Below are positions 34,153-44,869 of a stretch of 64,000 bases of DNA, in pieces. The first letter of the stretch is position 1. Every line of letters starts with the position of its first letter. The notes beneath the pieces are model-generated. The model had not been told where the DNA came from. It searched no databases and saw only the letters and a program-made list of their open reading frames with translations. The translations under genes and the position numbers were made by a program. This DNA is from Rattus norvegicus. Its lineage: Eukaryota > Chordata > Mammalia > Rodentia > Muridae. The DNA lies in the NCBI RefSeq assembly GCF_036323735.1, contig NC_086026.1, positions 89,673,359 to 89,737,358 of the forward strand. The letters run 5' to 3'.

Positions 34153-34281
34153 TAAAGGCATACTGCTGGGGTTGGGGATTTAGCTCAGTGGTAGATCGCT
34201 TGCCTAGCAAGCGCAAGGCCCTGGGTTCAGTCCCCAGCTCTGAAAAAAAGAAAAAGAAAAAAAAAATAAAGGCACACTGCT
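34153..34281 (+). mobile_element. ID SINE with 15-bp target-site duplications
   Basis: The body at 34168-34266 is a second near-consensus ID element with an A-rich tail interrupted by G. Flanks TAAAGGCATACTGCT and TAAAGGCACACTGCT differ at one base. The B box reads gggttcagtcccc and the A-box side has 'tagatcgc' where consensus has 'tagagcgc'. Confidence 0.94.
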
Positions 34282-34574
34282 GTTAGGGATTGTTATGCCT
34301 GGTATCAGTTGTGACCGTGTTTAAATTTGCTGGATTATGAAGTCTTTGAAACGAGCAAAGCTATAATGAGCAGAAGGAAGGAAAACAGTTTAGCCCTGCC
34401 CTCTTTCTGCACTTTTGAAATGGTGACACTGCCACCTTGGGAGCACAATGGGGATGATATGAGGTCATGTCATCTTGGGAGCACAGTGGGAATGACAATG
34501 ACCCTCTGCCCCTCACATAAACAGTGCAGCAGTCTCCTGTGTCAGTCTGCTCAGGGGAAGACTTCAGGTGACAC

Positions 34575-34735
34575 TTTATAACTTTTTTCACAATGTTGAT
34601 ATAATTTATTTGACCCATAGAAAGTGTACATACTTATGAGGAACCGTGTCATGCTTCAATACATACTAATGTGTAAGTTCAAAACAGGGTGAATATTTAC
34701 CATTTCTTTGTGGTAAAAACATCCAAAATCCACTC
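34575..34735. mobile_element. Probable ancient L1 3'-end fragment
   Basis: The run from tgatataatttatttgaccc to accatttctttgtggtaaaa resembles a common segment of old mammalian L1 3' ends (cf. 'tcaatacatactaatgtgta'). Orientation was not settled. Confidence 0.4.
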
Positions 34736-34739
34736 AGGC

Positions 34740-36110
34740 ACCTTATCCCTACACATGATCAACAGAACAGCAGGCCTGTTTAGTATTCCTGCCTCACTAT
34801 GATTTAGAAAGCGTTGAAAGCTTTTCACCTCCCAGAATAGTGATGGCATTTTTATGTTTACCTGAGTGTTGATGATGAAATACAGACTTCAAAAAACCAC
34901 CGAGCTAAGGTAGGCAGCTCACTGCAGACTGTTGGGATGCCACTCTCTGGGCCCTGTCTTGGTGTCCCTTCACTTGGCTGAGAGGAAAATATGCATCGGG
35001 GAATTTAGGAGCCAACCCCTAGATGAGGATCTAGCATCATCTGGTTTTAAAGAGGACATTCCTGCCAGGAGCTGCTGACTTTTAACAACGGATATATTTG
35101 AGAAAAAAATAAATCTATCTTTACTTACGGAAGACCCAGAATGATGCTATTCCCAAACTCTACCACTCCTTTGTATGACTTAGTTAACCGCTTAAATATA
35201 GCTCCACCATAGCAGTGGGAAGGTCGGGGCGTGGCCATGCTGTGAACACTTCCCGTTCTTGGAACTCGGGTGTTCTGTATCTATTTACATAAGGTAATTT
35301 ATTAGTTTGTCTATTTCCTTCTGGGGGCAGTGAGCCACTGTGAGGACAGAGGCTATGTCTACTACCCCTCCCTCACAGAGTGCCTACCACATGATAGGCA
35401 CTCAGTAAATATTTGTCGAAATCAAGAAGAGTAAATTTAAGTTAGGTGACATGAGGAGGTCTGCAGAGCTAGTCCGGAATCCCTAAGGACAACCTTGACT
35501 ACTTACCCTTGTTCAAAAGATCTAAACAGTTACATTTTGTCAATTTCCTTAGTCTTTCCTCTGACAGCTTTGTCTATATTTCAGGAGTCATTTTGTTCCT
35601 TATAGTTTATTCCAAAAGAAAATATGTAAACGGAATAAGAAAACACAGTGCATTCCACCAGAATGTTGCAATAGAAAATGTGTTATCTTTAAATCTCGTA
35701 CAAATTACATTAGATGTTTATCCATCTTGGGCAAATACTAATGTTATAAGTGGATTAGAAGCAAAAAAGATGTAATTTATGTTATTAGCTATTGTTATAG
35801 AAATTAAACCCAGTTTTTCCTGAATTTAAAAAGGCAAAACTAATGTGATTAGTAATAAAACACGCCAGAGGAACATTCAGACATGGTTCGCTTGAAAGGC
35901 CATTGGAGCTTAAAGTATTACCCTTTGGATTCTCTGAAATAATTTCCCTCTACAACTGCATGGTCCACAGCAACCTAAAGCTCTCTGTAGAGCTTACTCA
36001 CCAAAGAGTAGCATTCAAACAACAAACCAAGAGGAATCCTTCCTTAGAGTATTAAGAAGAGATGTGACTTATCACATTAAAATTTGCCTTTATGTTCGAG
36101 TTAATAGTTT
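34740..36110. other. Unique-looking intron
   Basis: AT-rich, no recognised repeat or exon. A short frame at 35509-35775 (+) is in AT-rich DNA and unsupported. Confidence 0.55.
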
Positions 36111-36119
36111 GACATTTCA

Positions 36120-37440
36120 AAAATAAGATACTCAAAATTGGAGTGATTTTTTTGCAGAAATGGAAAAAATCCATGTTAATATTCATATGGAATCTTAAGA
36201 GATCTGTAACAACTTAGGCAGCTTCGCAGATGAATGAAGTTAGAAGTCACGTGCTTTCTGGTTTCAAAAATGCTTACAAGACGACACTAATCAGCAGAGT
36301 GTGGCACTGCCGTAAAGACAAAGGTGTAAAGCACGGGATGGAAAAACCCATAAACAGAGCCAGTCACGAGAGTTCCCACAAAGACGCCAAGACTGTTCAA
36401 TGGGGGAGGGGAGAGTGTTGGCAACAGTGTTAGGAAACCTAGATATCCACACATTTAGTAAAATGTAACGCTTACCTTTGAGTAATTACTAAACTTAGCT
36501 CAAAATCAGTCAAAATATAAAATTGACACAAAACACAAGAAAATGATGTTATGATCATGAAGTTGGCAGTTGTTTCTTAAATACATCAATAGACAAGCCA
36601 TGAAAGAAAAAAAAACATATAGATTAGCAGGACTATGCCAAACTTAGAACCTTCCAAGCATCGAAGAATAGCATATTACAGAATGTGAGGAAGTGCTGGT
36701 GGCTGATGGAGTTAATATGCAGAATATTAAAAACTTCTATAAACCCCAAAACTGTTCATGAGCACAAGGATGATACAGATATTTCTTCAGAGAAGAATAA
36801 AACCACAAGCAGTTAAAGGCACATGAAGAGATGCCCAATACCACTAGCCATTAGAGAAATGCTAATCAAAGCCACAAATAAATGATAGATATTTACATCA
36901 TATATTAAATCAACAGAGAAATAGTAAGTGGTATAAGGTTGCAAAACATCAGAAGTCTTAAGGTACCCAGGGGCAAGAAAAATGAAGCAGCCAGGAGCAG
37001 AAGACTACAGAAATCCCTCAAAAACCGGAAAATGAAACGCTTTGCTAGATGAGGCAGCAACTTCACAACTGGGTATGGACCCAAAGGAATAGAGAGCTGT
37101 GGCTTTAATAGATATTGTGCGCGTCCTTCCTAGCAGTGCTTGGGGTCAAACTGGGAGCGCCTCAAGTGTCTGTCCCCAGGTGATACACTAAATTCAGTAG
37201 ACCCATCCAATGCAATGCCACTCAGCTTTCAAAGGAGGGAAATTCGGACACACAGTACAATATCAACCAAAGCTGTTATGCTAAGGGTTGTAAGTCAGTT
37301 ATGAAAGGGCAAATGCTATGCGATTCACTTATATGAGGGACTCAGAGCCTCCCCATTCATAGAGACAAAGCAGAGAGTGATTTCCCGAGACAGAGGAGCT
37401 AAGAGGAAAGTTTCTAGTTTCCAATAAAAACATTTTCTTG
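36120..37440 (+). mobile_element. Ancient L1 (L1M-like) ORF2/3' UTR fragment
   Basis: Collinear but heavily decayed L1 text can be followed: attcatatggaatcttaaga (36181), gtgtggcactgccgtaaaga (36299), gactgttcaatgggggaggg (36391), ctagccattagagaaatgct (36844) and ttcacttatatgagggactc (37324). This order matches the ORF2 C-terminal half and early 3' UTR of old mammalian L1s. Stops and indels are frequent, so there is no coding capacity. Confidence 0.75.
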
Positions 37441-37516
37441 AGCTCTTCGTTGGTGACAGTTGCCTGGCAAGGTCAACATGTTAGCTACTGAATTATACAG
37501 TTGGAAATAGTCACAA

Positions 37517-37655
37517 TAGTCCGGGTATGGTGACACATACCTTTAACCCAAGTATTCAGAAGTCAAAGGTAGGCAGGTCTCTGTGAGTTTGAGGGTAACT
37601 TGGTCTGCAAGAGTTCCAGTCCAACTAGGACTACATAGAAAGACCTTTTCTTTAA
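37517..37655 (+). mobile_element. B1 SINE with purine-rich tail
   Basis: The text gtccgggtatggtgacacat, gtctctgtgagtttgagggt and aactaggactacatagaaag follow B1 order. An AAAG/GGAA tail continues to about 37720. Confidence 0.85.
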
Positions 37656-37779
37656 AAAATGAAAGAAAAAAAAAAGAAAAAGAAAGAAGGAAAGGAAGGA
37701 AGGAAAGAAAGAAGGAAAAGGTTCCAACTTGACTTTTATAGGATTGTCTATTTCACCGGGTTTTGAAATTTCAAGAGCT

Positions 37780-37933
37780 AGAGAGATGGCTCAGTGGTTA
37801 AGAGCACTGAACGTTCTTCCAGAGGTCCTGAGTTCAATTCTCAGCAACCACATGGTGGTTCACAACCATCTGTAATGGGATCTGGTGCCCTCTTCTGGTG
37901 TGTCTGAAGACAGCAACAGTGTTCTCATATACA

Positions 37934-37982
<49 letters not shown>
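37780..37982 (+). mobile_element. B2 SINE with expanded AAAT tail
   Basis: A near-consensus B2 body whose 3' tail is an uninterrupted (AAAT) run from about 37933 to 37981. Confidence 0.93.
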
Positions 37983-37983
<1 letters not shown>

Positions 37984-37989
37984 AGTGCC

Positions 37990-39610
37990 TCTGTCATATT
38001 TTTAAAATTCAAATAAGGAAAATAAAATCATTCTCAATCCACTTCCTATTTTTAAGAAAAACTAAACTTCTATGCACTATGTTTTAAAAGCATAGTCGAC
38101 TTTCCTTATGGTTAGGCATACAAAGAGCAACATCACCCATGGATTTAAATGCATGTAAAAAACAGGTAGTTTTCTTCTCTTTTCTTTTGCACACATTGGG
38201 AGATTAATAGTAAGGCAGCTGCTAGGTCCTGGTTTAAAATTTAGATAAGGACACAGGTTCCCTTATGCAGTGCTCTGATAAATCCTGAAATCCCAAAAGA
38301 CTTTGGGGCCTGCTTTTAAGCTACCCACCTCTTTGTGTGGTCGCTAGGTGTCTCTCTGTGACTCAAGTGAGAAGCTGAATTCTCTGCAACAAGGAAGAAG
38401 CACGCACAGGTATTTTATAGCTGTATCTCTCTAGGACCCTCAGTAAATGCTAATGCTGTCAACATAAACCAGCTAGACAGGACTCTGAGCACATGAAGTA
38501 TCCCTAGCACATGGCGCATCTCTGCCTTGGTTCTGCAAATCAGGTGGAAGCTTCCTCTCTTTCTCACATTTCCCCAGGGTTACCTCCAGTCCAGTTGGTA
38601 TAGCAGGCATAAGTTTATCCCTGGTGAAATGCACTAATGCAGTTTCCTAAAAACTGACTGGCAAGCTAGTCTTGCCACAGAGTTGTCTGACAAACCAAAG
38701 CTTTTCATGGGAAAGGACTTATCCTGGGGATGGGGGTGGGGGAGGAACCATTTTGGTTGTAGAACAATGGAGCAGGTCAGAGGGGAAGGGTGAATCTGAG
38801 TGCAGTCCAGGGCCTCCTGTCTAGCCCAGCGTACCCCCTCCTTCCTATTCTCTCCTGAGCTCCATTGTAAGGGATGGGCAACAAAAGACCTAAATAAAAA
38901 CTGAAAGAATTGGTGAATTAGAATTCACGGCATTGCAGCTTCTGCAAGAGGTGGGGGTAGGGAAGAGAAACTTGCTATCCCAAGTGGAGCTCAGGTCAGG
39001 CTTCAGGGGAGCACCCTGCAAATAGAAACTGGCTGACGCCCACAGAGGAGCAACATGGGCTGTACTTCAGCAAGCATCAACCCAGGCAAGCACAGGATTA
39101 TGTGGGTCAAGGGCAGGGAAAAAGGCGAATGCCAATGGTAACCTAGAGGAGGGTGGGGAAGTTTACATCTGCCATTCTCTGGAGCCCTTTAAGATTCCCT
39201 AGAGAAGTCAGAAAGGAATTAGGATGCCTGTTAAGCAGACCCCTGGCAGAGGCAGGAGAGGGAAAAGCCTTCCATTTTATTTTTTATATTGATGTGAATT
39301 AGAGCTGAGAAATACAGACGTTGAGTTTTCAAAAGAGAAAGTATTAACATAAAAAAACATGGTAAAACTAGACTTCTGGATATAATTTGTTCTTGAAATT
39401 TATTTGAATCACACAGCATTGAGTTCCCCGGGAGGTGACTGGGTATTCTATTCACTCCAACTGCCACCTAAGCAAATTGTATATCTGTACCATACAAGTG
39501 ACCAACTGGCAAAACTATACTTTGATTTCTTTAAAAACAAAACACAAAACAATCAAAAAGCCTCAGTCATCCTGAACCTGCAGAGAATGTTACACTGGAT
39601 ATTTCTTAGA
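37990..39610. other. Unique-looking intron
   Basis: No recognised repeat or exon between the AAAT tail of a B2 and the polypurine tract. Confidence 0.55.
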
Positions 39611-39619
39611 AAAATAAAT

Positions 39620-39784
39620 GGGGAAGGAAGGGAAGGGAAGAGTAGGGGAGGGAAGGCAAGGAAGCAAAGGGGAGGGGGAGGGAAAAGGAGGGGAGGGGAG
39701 AGAAAGAAGGGAAGGGGAAGGGAGGGGTGGGAGGGAAGGAGAGGAGAGAAGAGAAGAGGAAAGGAGAGGGGAGGGGAGGGAAAA
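39620..39784 (+). repeat. 165-bp polypurine (GGGA/GGAA) tract
   Basis: Only four pyrimidines (39643, 39657, 39665, 39728) occur in 165 bases. It contains many G3-G5 runs. The Filip1 sense strand here is polypyrimidine. Confidence 0.95.
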
Positions 39785-40187
39785 TTATCAAGACTTAGCC
39801 CTTGAACAGATGGAATGTGGTAGAAAAAGGAGCACACACCTGGGAATCTATGCTAGAAACATGGACAACCACGTGTGACTTTGAGTGGCTGATTCTACCT
39901 GTGAACTCAATCTCTTCTTCAGGGGCCATACCTTTAGAATACACATGCATACCCCCCAAGATATGTCATTTAACCAAGAGAGATGGAGTTTGTTGGAAAA
40001 ACATGATGCTATTTCTAACCACCACCACCACAACAAAAAAAAACTAGAAAACCTCTACTCTTCAGAAGCTTTTGAATAAAATATAGAGCTTTTCTGCAGT
40101 GGACAGCGATTCATAACTGTCAAAGCACCACAAGTACATAATGCTGGGCATTCGGTTGTATACGGTCATCTATATTGTGCGTGCGTA

Positions 40188-40798
40188 TACACACACACAT
40201 ACACGCACAATACACACACATACCACACACACACATACACACACATACACACACACATACATATACACATACACACACACATACACACACATACACACAC
40301 ACATACACACACACCACGCACAAACACACACACACATATACACACACATACACACACCACACACACACATACACATACACACATACACACACATATACAC
40401 ACACACATACACACACATAGACACACACATACACATACACACACATAAACAAACACATACACACATACACACACACCATGCACAAACACACACACACATA
40501 CACATACACACATACACACATACACACATATACACACACATACACACACATAGACACACACATACACACACATAGACACACACATACACACACATACACA
40601 TACACACACATACACACACACATACACACACCACACACACACATACACATACACACATACACATGCACACACATATACACACACATACACACACCACACA
40701 CACATACACATACACACATATACACACACACATACACACACATAGACACACACATACACACACACACACACACATACACATACACATACACACACACA
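40188..40798 (+). repeat. 0.6-kb CA/TACA array with higher-order repeats
   Basis: Alternating CA and TACACA units. Marker phrases recur: accacgcacaaacacacaca (about 40313) and accatgcacaaacacacaca (about 40477), and acatagacacacacatacac several times, showing duplication of blocks roughly 160 bp long. All Cys/Val and His/Thr frames on it are spurious. Confidence 0.96.
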
Positions 40799-41207
40799 GA
40801 GGAACACCTCAGAAGAGGTGAAACAGAAGTGTTCGGGGATGAACAGAAAGCTGGGAAATGCTATCTTCTGGACATGTCATGGACATTGAACTCAGTCATC
40901 TGTACCAGACCTGAGCAATCTCAAGCCAATTCGATCAGTTCACGTTCTAACAGGCAACACTAACTGGACTCAATGGGTTAAAAAACAACAAACAAACATG
41001 AAAGGGGTATGAAGATAGGCGTGGGAATCCACCAGGGTTCTGGAGACTCAGGAGAGGAAAGTGTGGTGGGTAGACATTGTATACACGTACAAAATTGTCA
41101 AGGGATAAACAGAAGATATTATGAAAAGAATTTGAACTTCCAGAGATTCAAATGGTATAGCTGATATTCCAACTTATACATTGCGACTAAGGAAAAATGC
41201 CACATTT

Positions 41208-41222
41208 GAAATATTTCCTCTG
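41208..41222 (+). repeat. 5' target-site duplication of LTR retrocopy
   Basis: GAAATATTTCCTCTG (15 bp) recurs exactly at 41613-41627, immediately after the poly(A) run. Confidence 0.92.
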
Positions 41223-41581
41223 AAACTAACAGACCATAAAAGGAAAGGAATGCAGAACAGACCAGGAGTACCACTCACAGGCCACCTGGCAGGAAGAGAT
41301 AAGCCCCCAGCCCCCGACATCCAGGACGCCCCAAACCTGCCAATGTGTGTAGCTATACCTTATTACCTCATCATGTGAAATAGCCAATCATATGTGAACA
41401 TGTCTATGTGCCTCGTTTGAATCCACCAATCCCTGTAACTATGCATCTGCTTCTGTACGCCCGCTTCTGCTTCCCCAATCCCTATAAAAGCCCCATGCTG
41501 GAGCTGCTGGGCGCGCAAGTCCTCCGAAGAGACTGTGTGCCCGCAGGTACCTGTGTTTTCCAATAAACCCTCTTGCTGATT

Positions 41582-41612
<31 letters not shown>
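41223..41612 (+). mobile_element. Poly(A)-tailed retrocopy of a gammaretrovirus-like ERV 3' end (U3-R)
   Basis: The body (41223-41583) has retroviral LTR architecture. A purine run (aaaaggaaaggaa, about 41237) precedes a TGCAG that could be the LTR start. CCAAT-like boxes follow, then TATAAAAG at 41483, an R region starting about 41511 that closely resembles murine gammaretroviral R (gcgcgcaagtcctccga), and AATAAA at 41562. Sequence stops 16 bp after AATAAA and passes straight into 29 A (41584-41612). No U5 is present. Exact 15-bp duplications flank the whole. This is what L1 machinery makes from a polyadenylated RNA, not an integrated provirus or solo LTR. It has no coding capacity. Confidence 0.85.
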
Positions 41613-41614
<2 letters not shown>

Positions 41615-41627
41615 AATATTTCCTCTG
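41613..41627 (+). repeat. 3' target-site duplication of LTR retrocopy
   Basis: An exact copy of 41208-41222 following the A tail. Confidence 0.92.
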
Positions 41628-41639
41628 GTTTCCAGACTT

Positions 41640-43785
41640 ACAGATGATTTATATTTTTCTGTGTAAGTTTTTAATCAGTACTGTCTTCCCAAGGAGACTC
41701 TCTTGGCTATTTTATCCCTTAGGCCCATTATGAAGTTTAATTGTACAGACACACCACATCCATGTTTGTGTACTAGGGTATTTCAAGGGTCATGAGTCAT
41801 CGAAGATGTCTTCACGTCTTCTTAAGCACCAGTTTTCATCCTCTGAGGAACAACAGTGATCTCACTGAGAATGCACCTTCTAAATAGTATAAATGTAACT
41901 GGTCTTGCTTAGCCAATTATATAAAACATTTTAGAGTTTTGGAACAGTTAGTTTCAGATCAAAAGAATATTTATGTCTCTGATAGTCAGATGTGGGACAC
42001 CTGAGGTTTTGAAGCTGATTTTCTGTTAATAGACTTTAAATTGGTGATGTAAGTGAAAAGAAAAGTTTCAGCCAACAAAGCCTAGCTCTAGACAGCTAAC
42101 ATGAAACTAACATATTTCGCAGGGAAGGACAGAGTTGGGTTTAGCAATAACCCATAGTTCCGCTGCACCCTAGCAGGGACAAAACCCTTTTGGGGAACGT
42201 TAATGTGATTCTCTTAACTCCACTGTACACGAGAAAGACTAAAGTTTTGAAAGAGTTTCTCTGAGCTGTGTGCTCTTGTTCCATGAGGCAGTTGTGTGCG
42301 GGTGACAGTCGTTGTGGGAGGGAGTTTGATGGGAACGCGAAGCAAAGGGAAGCCTGAAGGAGAGGCCGGATATCGCTTCCCAGACTGACCTCATCCGCAG
42401 CTGAAGCCTTCGCATCTGCGGCGGTTTCCTCACACTACATCACTTGATGGGCCCCGCTGCTCTCGCCAAAACTTTTGAGCTTTGTCATCTTTTTAGTATC
42501 TTTCCTAAGAACAGCACACTCAGATCAGGACACAGCTTCTGAGTCTGACAGCCCAGCTTCCCAAGTCTTCCCTTTCTGCTGCCCCGAGGAGGCCCCTCGC
42601 CAAGCCATGGCTGCTGGGAGGCAGCGCCACAGAAAGTTTTCTCATAGCACACTTTGAAGTGGATAAAATATGCACTCGTGGACATTCGTCTGTTATTTCC
42701 TGTGCTCGCAGCTTTGTTCTTCTTTATTGCCAAAGAATTCTACGGGTGATGTCACTTTTCTCCGAAGAGAACAGACCATCAGAGCTCTTTACTGACATAA
42801 TTAATTATCTGGAACTTCATTCTGGGCCAGAAAATTCTCAAGGCACGGCCCCTGAAGAATTAACTCTGCTGTGCTCCCCATCCTCCGACTTTTAAAGAGA
42901 CAGGGTATCGTGTCTTTTTCCTTCTCAGACACTGATAATGGTATTTTTGTTTGGTGATCTCCAGTCACAGCGAGTGAACTGGGGCGCCATTCTATGATTT
43001 CATAAGGAAGACCATCCGTTCAATGGGCAACAAACTCCAAAGGTCAATGCAGATCAAGGACACAAAGCACAGCTTTTAAGGGCTTAGTCTCAAGTGCTAC
43101 AGGAATGCATCTCAATTACTGAATAGATTCTGGGGGGGGGGGGGGATCTCATGAATCCCCAGCCAGAAGAATGAGATCCAGAGCAAAGCTAAAGAAGTTA
43201 ATCATCCATAAGGTGGAAAGGTTGGTTTATCAGCCAGGAAAGCAAAAAGCGTTAGCAGTTTAAACCTTACACAAGATAAATTTGATGATGTGTTATGAGA
43301 GTTGCCACATGTTTTTATATAGATCTAAATTAACACATGGGCCATTCACAAGAAGGCGGTTTCTCTTTGCCCTGCTATTGAGTTTTGAGATTATGTAAAT
43401 AAGCTTCCACTTGTCTCTGCAACCCGGGCTCTATGGGAAGCAGACGGCACTGTAGACAGCCAGAAAGTAGGTGAGCAGGTTTTGATGGAATCCCAGAGAT
43501 GTGGTCCAGTTCTAGCCCTCTTCATAGGTAAAAGATAGCAGTCTCATCTTTCTCAACATGGATGAAAATAATGATTTCAAAGTTATATGTAACTCAAAAG
43601 GGTTGGCTTAGACCATAGCTTTCAGAACTGCATTAAAATATTCTCCCCCACCAAAAGAAATTAGCATCAATTCATTTGACTTGTACTTTAGACATTTAGA
43701 TGTGTGACTAACCTTTTTAAAGTTTTAAAATTATGATGTATAGCATGGCACTAAAATCAACAATTTAAATGTGCTTAAAGAAAAA
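41640..43785. other. Unique-looking intron
   Basis: Only the G14 run stands out. The overlapping small frames at 42475-42895 lack any recognised domain. Confidence 0.55.
43132..43145 (+). repeat. (G)14 homopolymer
   Basis: Fourteen consecutive G between attct and atctc. Confidence 0.95.
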
Positions 43786-43789
43786 ACGA

Positions 43790-43975
43790 GGGCAGGAGAA
43801 ATGGCTCAGCAGTTAAGAGCACTGACTGCTCTTCCAGAGGTCCTGAGTTCAATTCCCAGCAACCACACAGTGGCTCACAACCATCTGTAATGAGATCTGG
43901 TGCCCTCTTCTGGTGTGTCTGAAGGCAGCTACAGTGTACTTATATAAATAAAAATTAATAAAATAATTAAAAAAA
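43790..43975 (+). mobile_element. B2 SINE
   Basis: Near-consensus B2 with ttaagagcactgactgctct and caaccatctgtaatgagatc and an AT-rich tail. Confidence 0.93.
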
Positions 43976-44396
43976 AGAAAAATGAAAGATAAATAAATAC
44001 ATCCTCCAAATCCACTCGGAAGGGAAAACTCTACTAACAACTTGGGGTGGATGATTCCAGAAACTGTTTGTCTCCATTGATACACAATTAGAGCAGCACA
44101 TTTCCCCACCACCACTTCCTAATGTTAAATGCTAAGAAGTGTGCACAGGATTTTACAAATGTGATCTCACTGAAGCCACGTAACAGTCACATCAGATAAA
44201 AGCCACTATGGTCATCACTATGTAGATGATGGGTCTGAAACTGGAACAGAAAAGGTTGGTAACTTGCCCAAAGTCATATAACTGATAAATGGTGACTGCA
44301 GGATACAAATCTAGACTATCTAACTTTAGAGCAGGAATTCTTAACACCAAACCCTATGGATTCTCTATATACATGTGGCTGTTAGACCCTCTCAAA

Positions 44397-44579
44397 CATC
44401 TATCTATCCATCTACCTATCCATCTATCCATCTATCCATCCGTCTGTCCATTTACCCATCCATCCATCCATCCATGCATCCATCATCCATCCCTCCATCC
44501 ATCCGTCTGTCCATCCGTCTGTCCGTCCGTCCATTTATCCATTCACCCATCCATCCATCCATCCATCCATCCATCCACG

Positions 44580-44641
<62 letters not shown>
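44397..44641 (+). repeat. (CCAT)/(CTAT)n microsatellite
   Basis: CCAT/CTGT variants pass into about 15 pure CTAT units (44580-44640). Confidence 0.96.
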
Positions 44642-44699
44642 CAGTACTAGTTATTGGATTTATGGTCTCCAGCAAGTACACTACCACCAAACTATTGTC

Positions 44700-44857
44700 C
44701 AAACTGCACATGTGCGTGTATGCGTGTGCCATGCACAAGAGTCCAATCCTCTGGACCTGGAGTTGTAGGTGGTTTGAGCTACCTCACATGAATGTTAGTA
44801 ACAAAACTCTGACCCTCTGAAGAGCAGCAAGCTCTTCATAGGCATCTCTTCAGCCCC
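44700..44857 (-). mobile_element. B3 SINE, minus strand, diverged
   Basis: The inverted order tggacctggagttgtaggtg, ctgaccctctgaagagcagc and ggcatctcttcagcccctc. Confidence 0.75.
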
Positions 44858-44869
44858 TCATTTCATTTC

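Noticed and set aside
30619..34266. tRNA genes at the two tRNA-Ala-like sequences
   Set aside because: A-rich tails, target-site duplications and near-identity to each other show that they are ID SINEs.
39404..39878. Gly/Lys/Arg-rich and Pro/Phe/Ser-rich frames
   Set aside because: They are translations of the polypurine tract.
40120..40963. Open frames of 144-225 codons made of Cys/Val or His/Thr repeats
   Set aside because: They are translations of the CA/TACA array in all frames.
41223..41583. Ordinary solo LTR
   Set aside because: No U5, a long A tail at the R end and 15-bp duplications argue for L1-type retroposition rather than proviral recombination.
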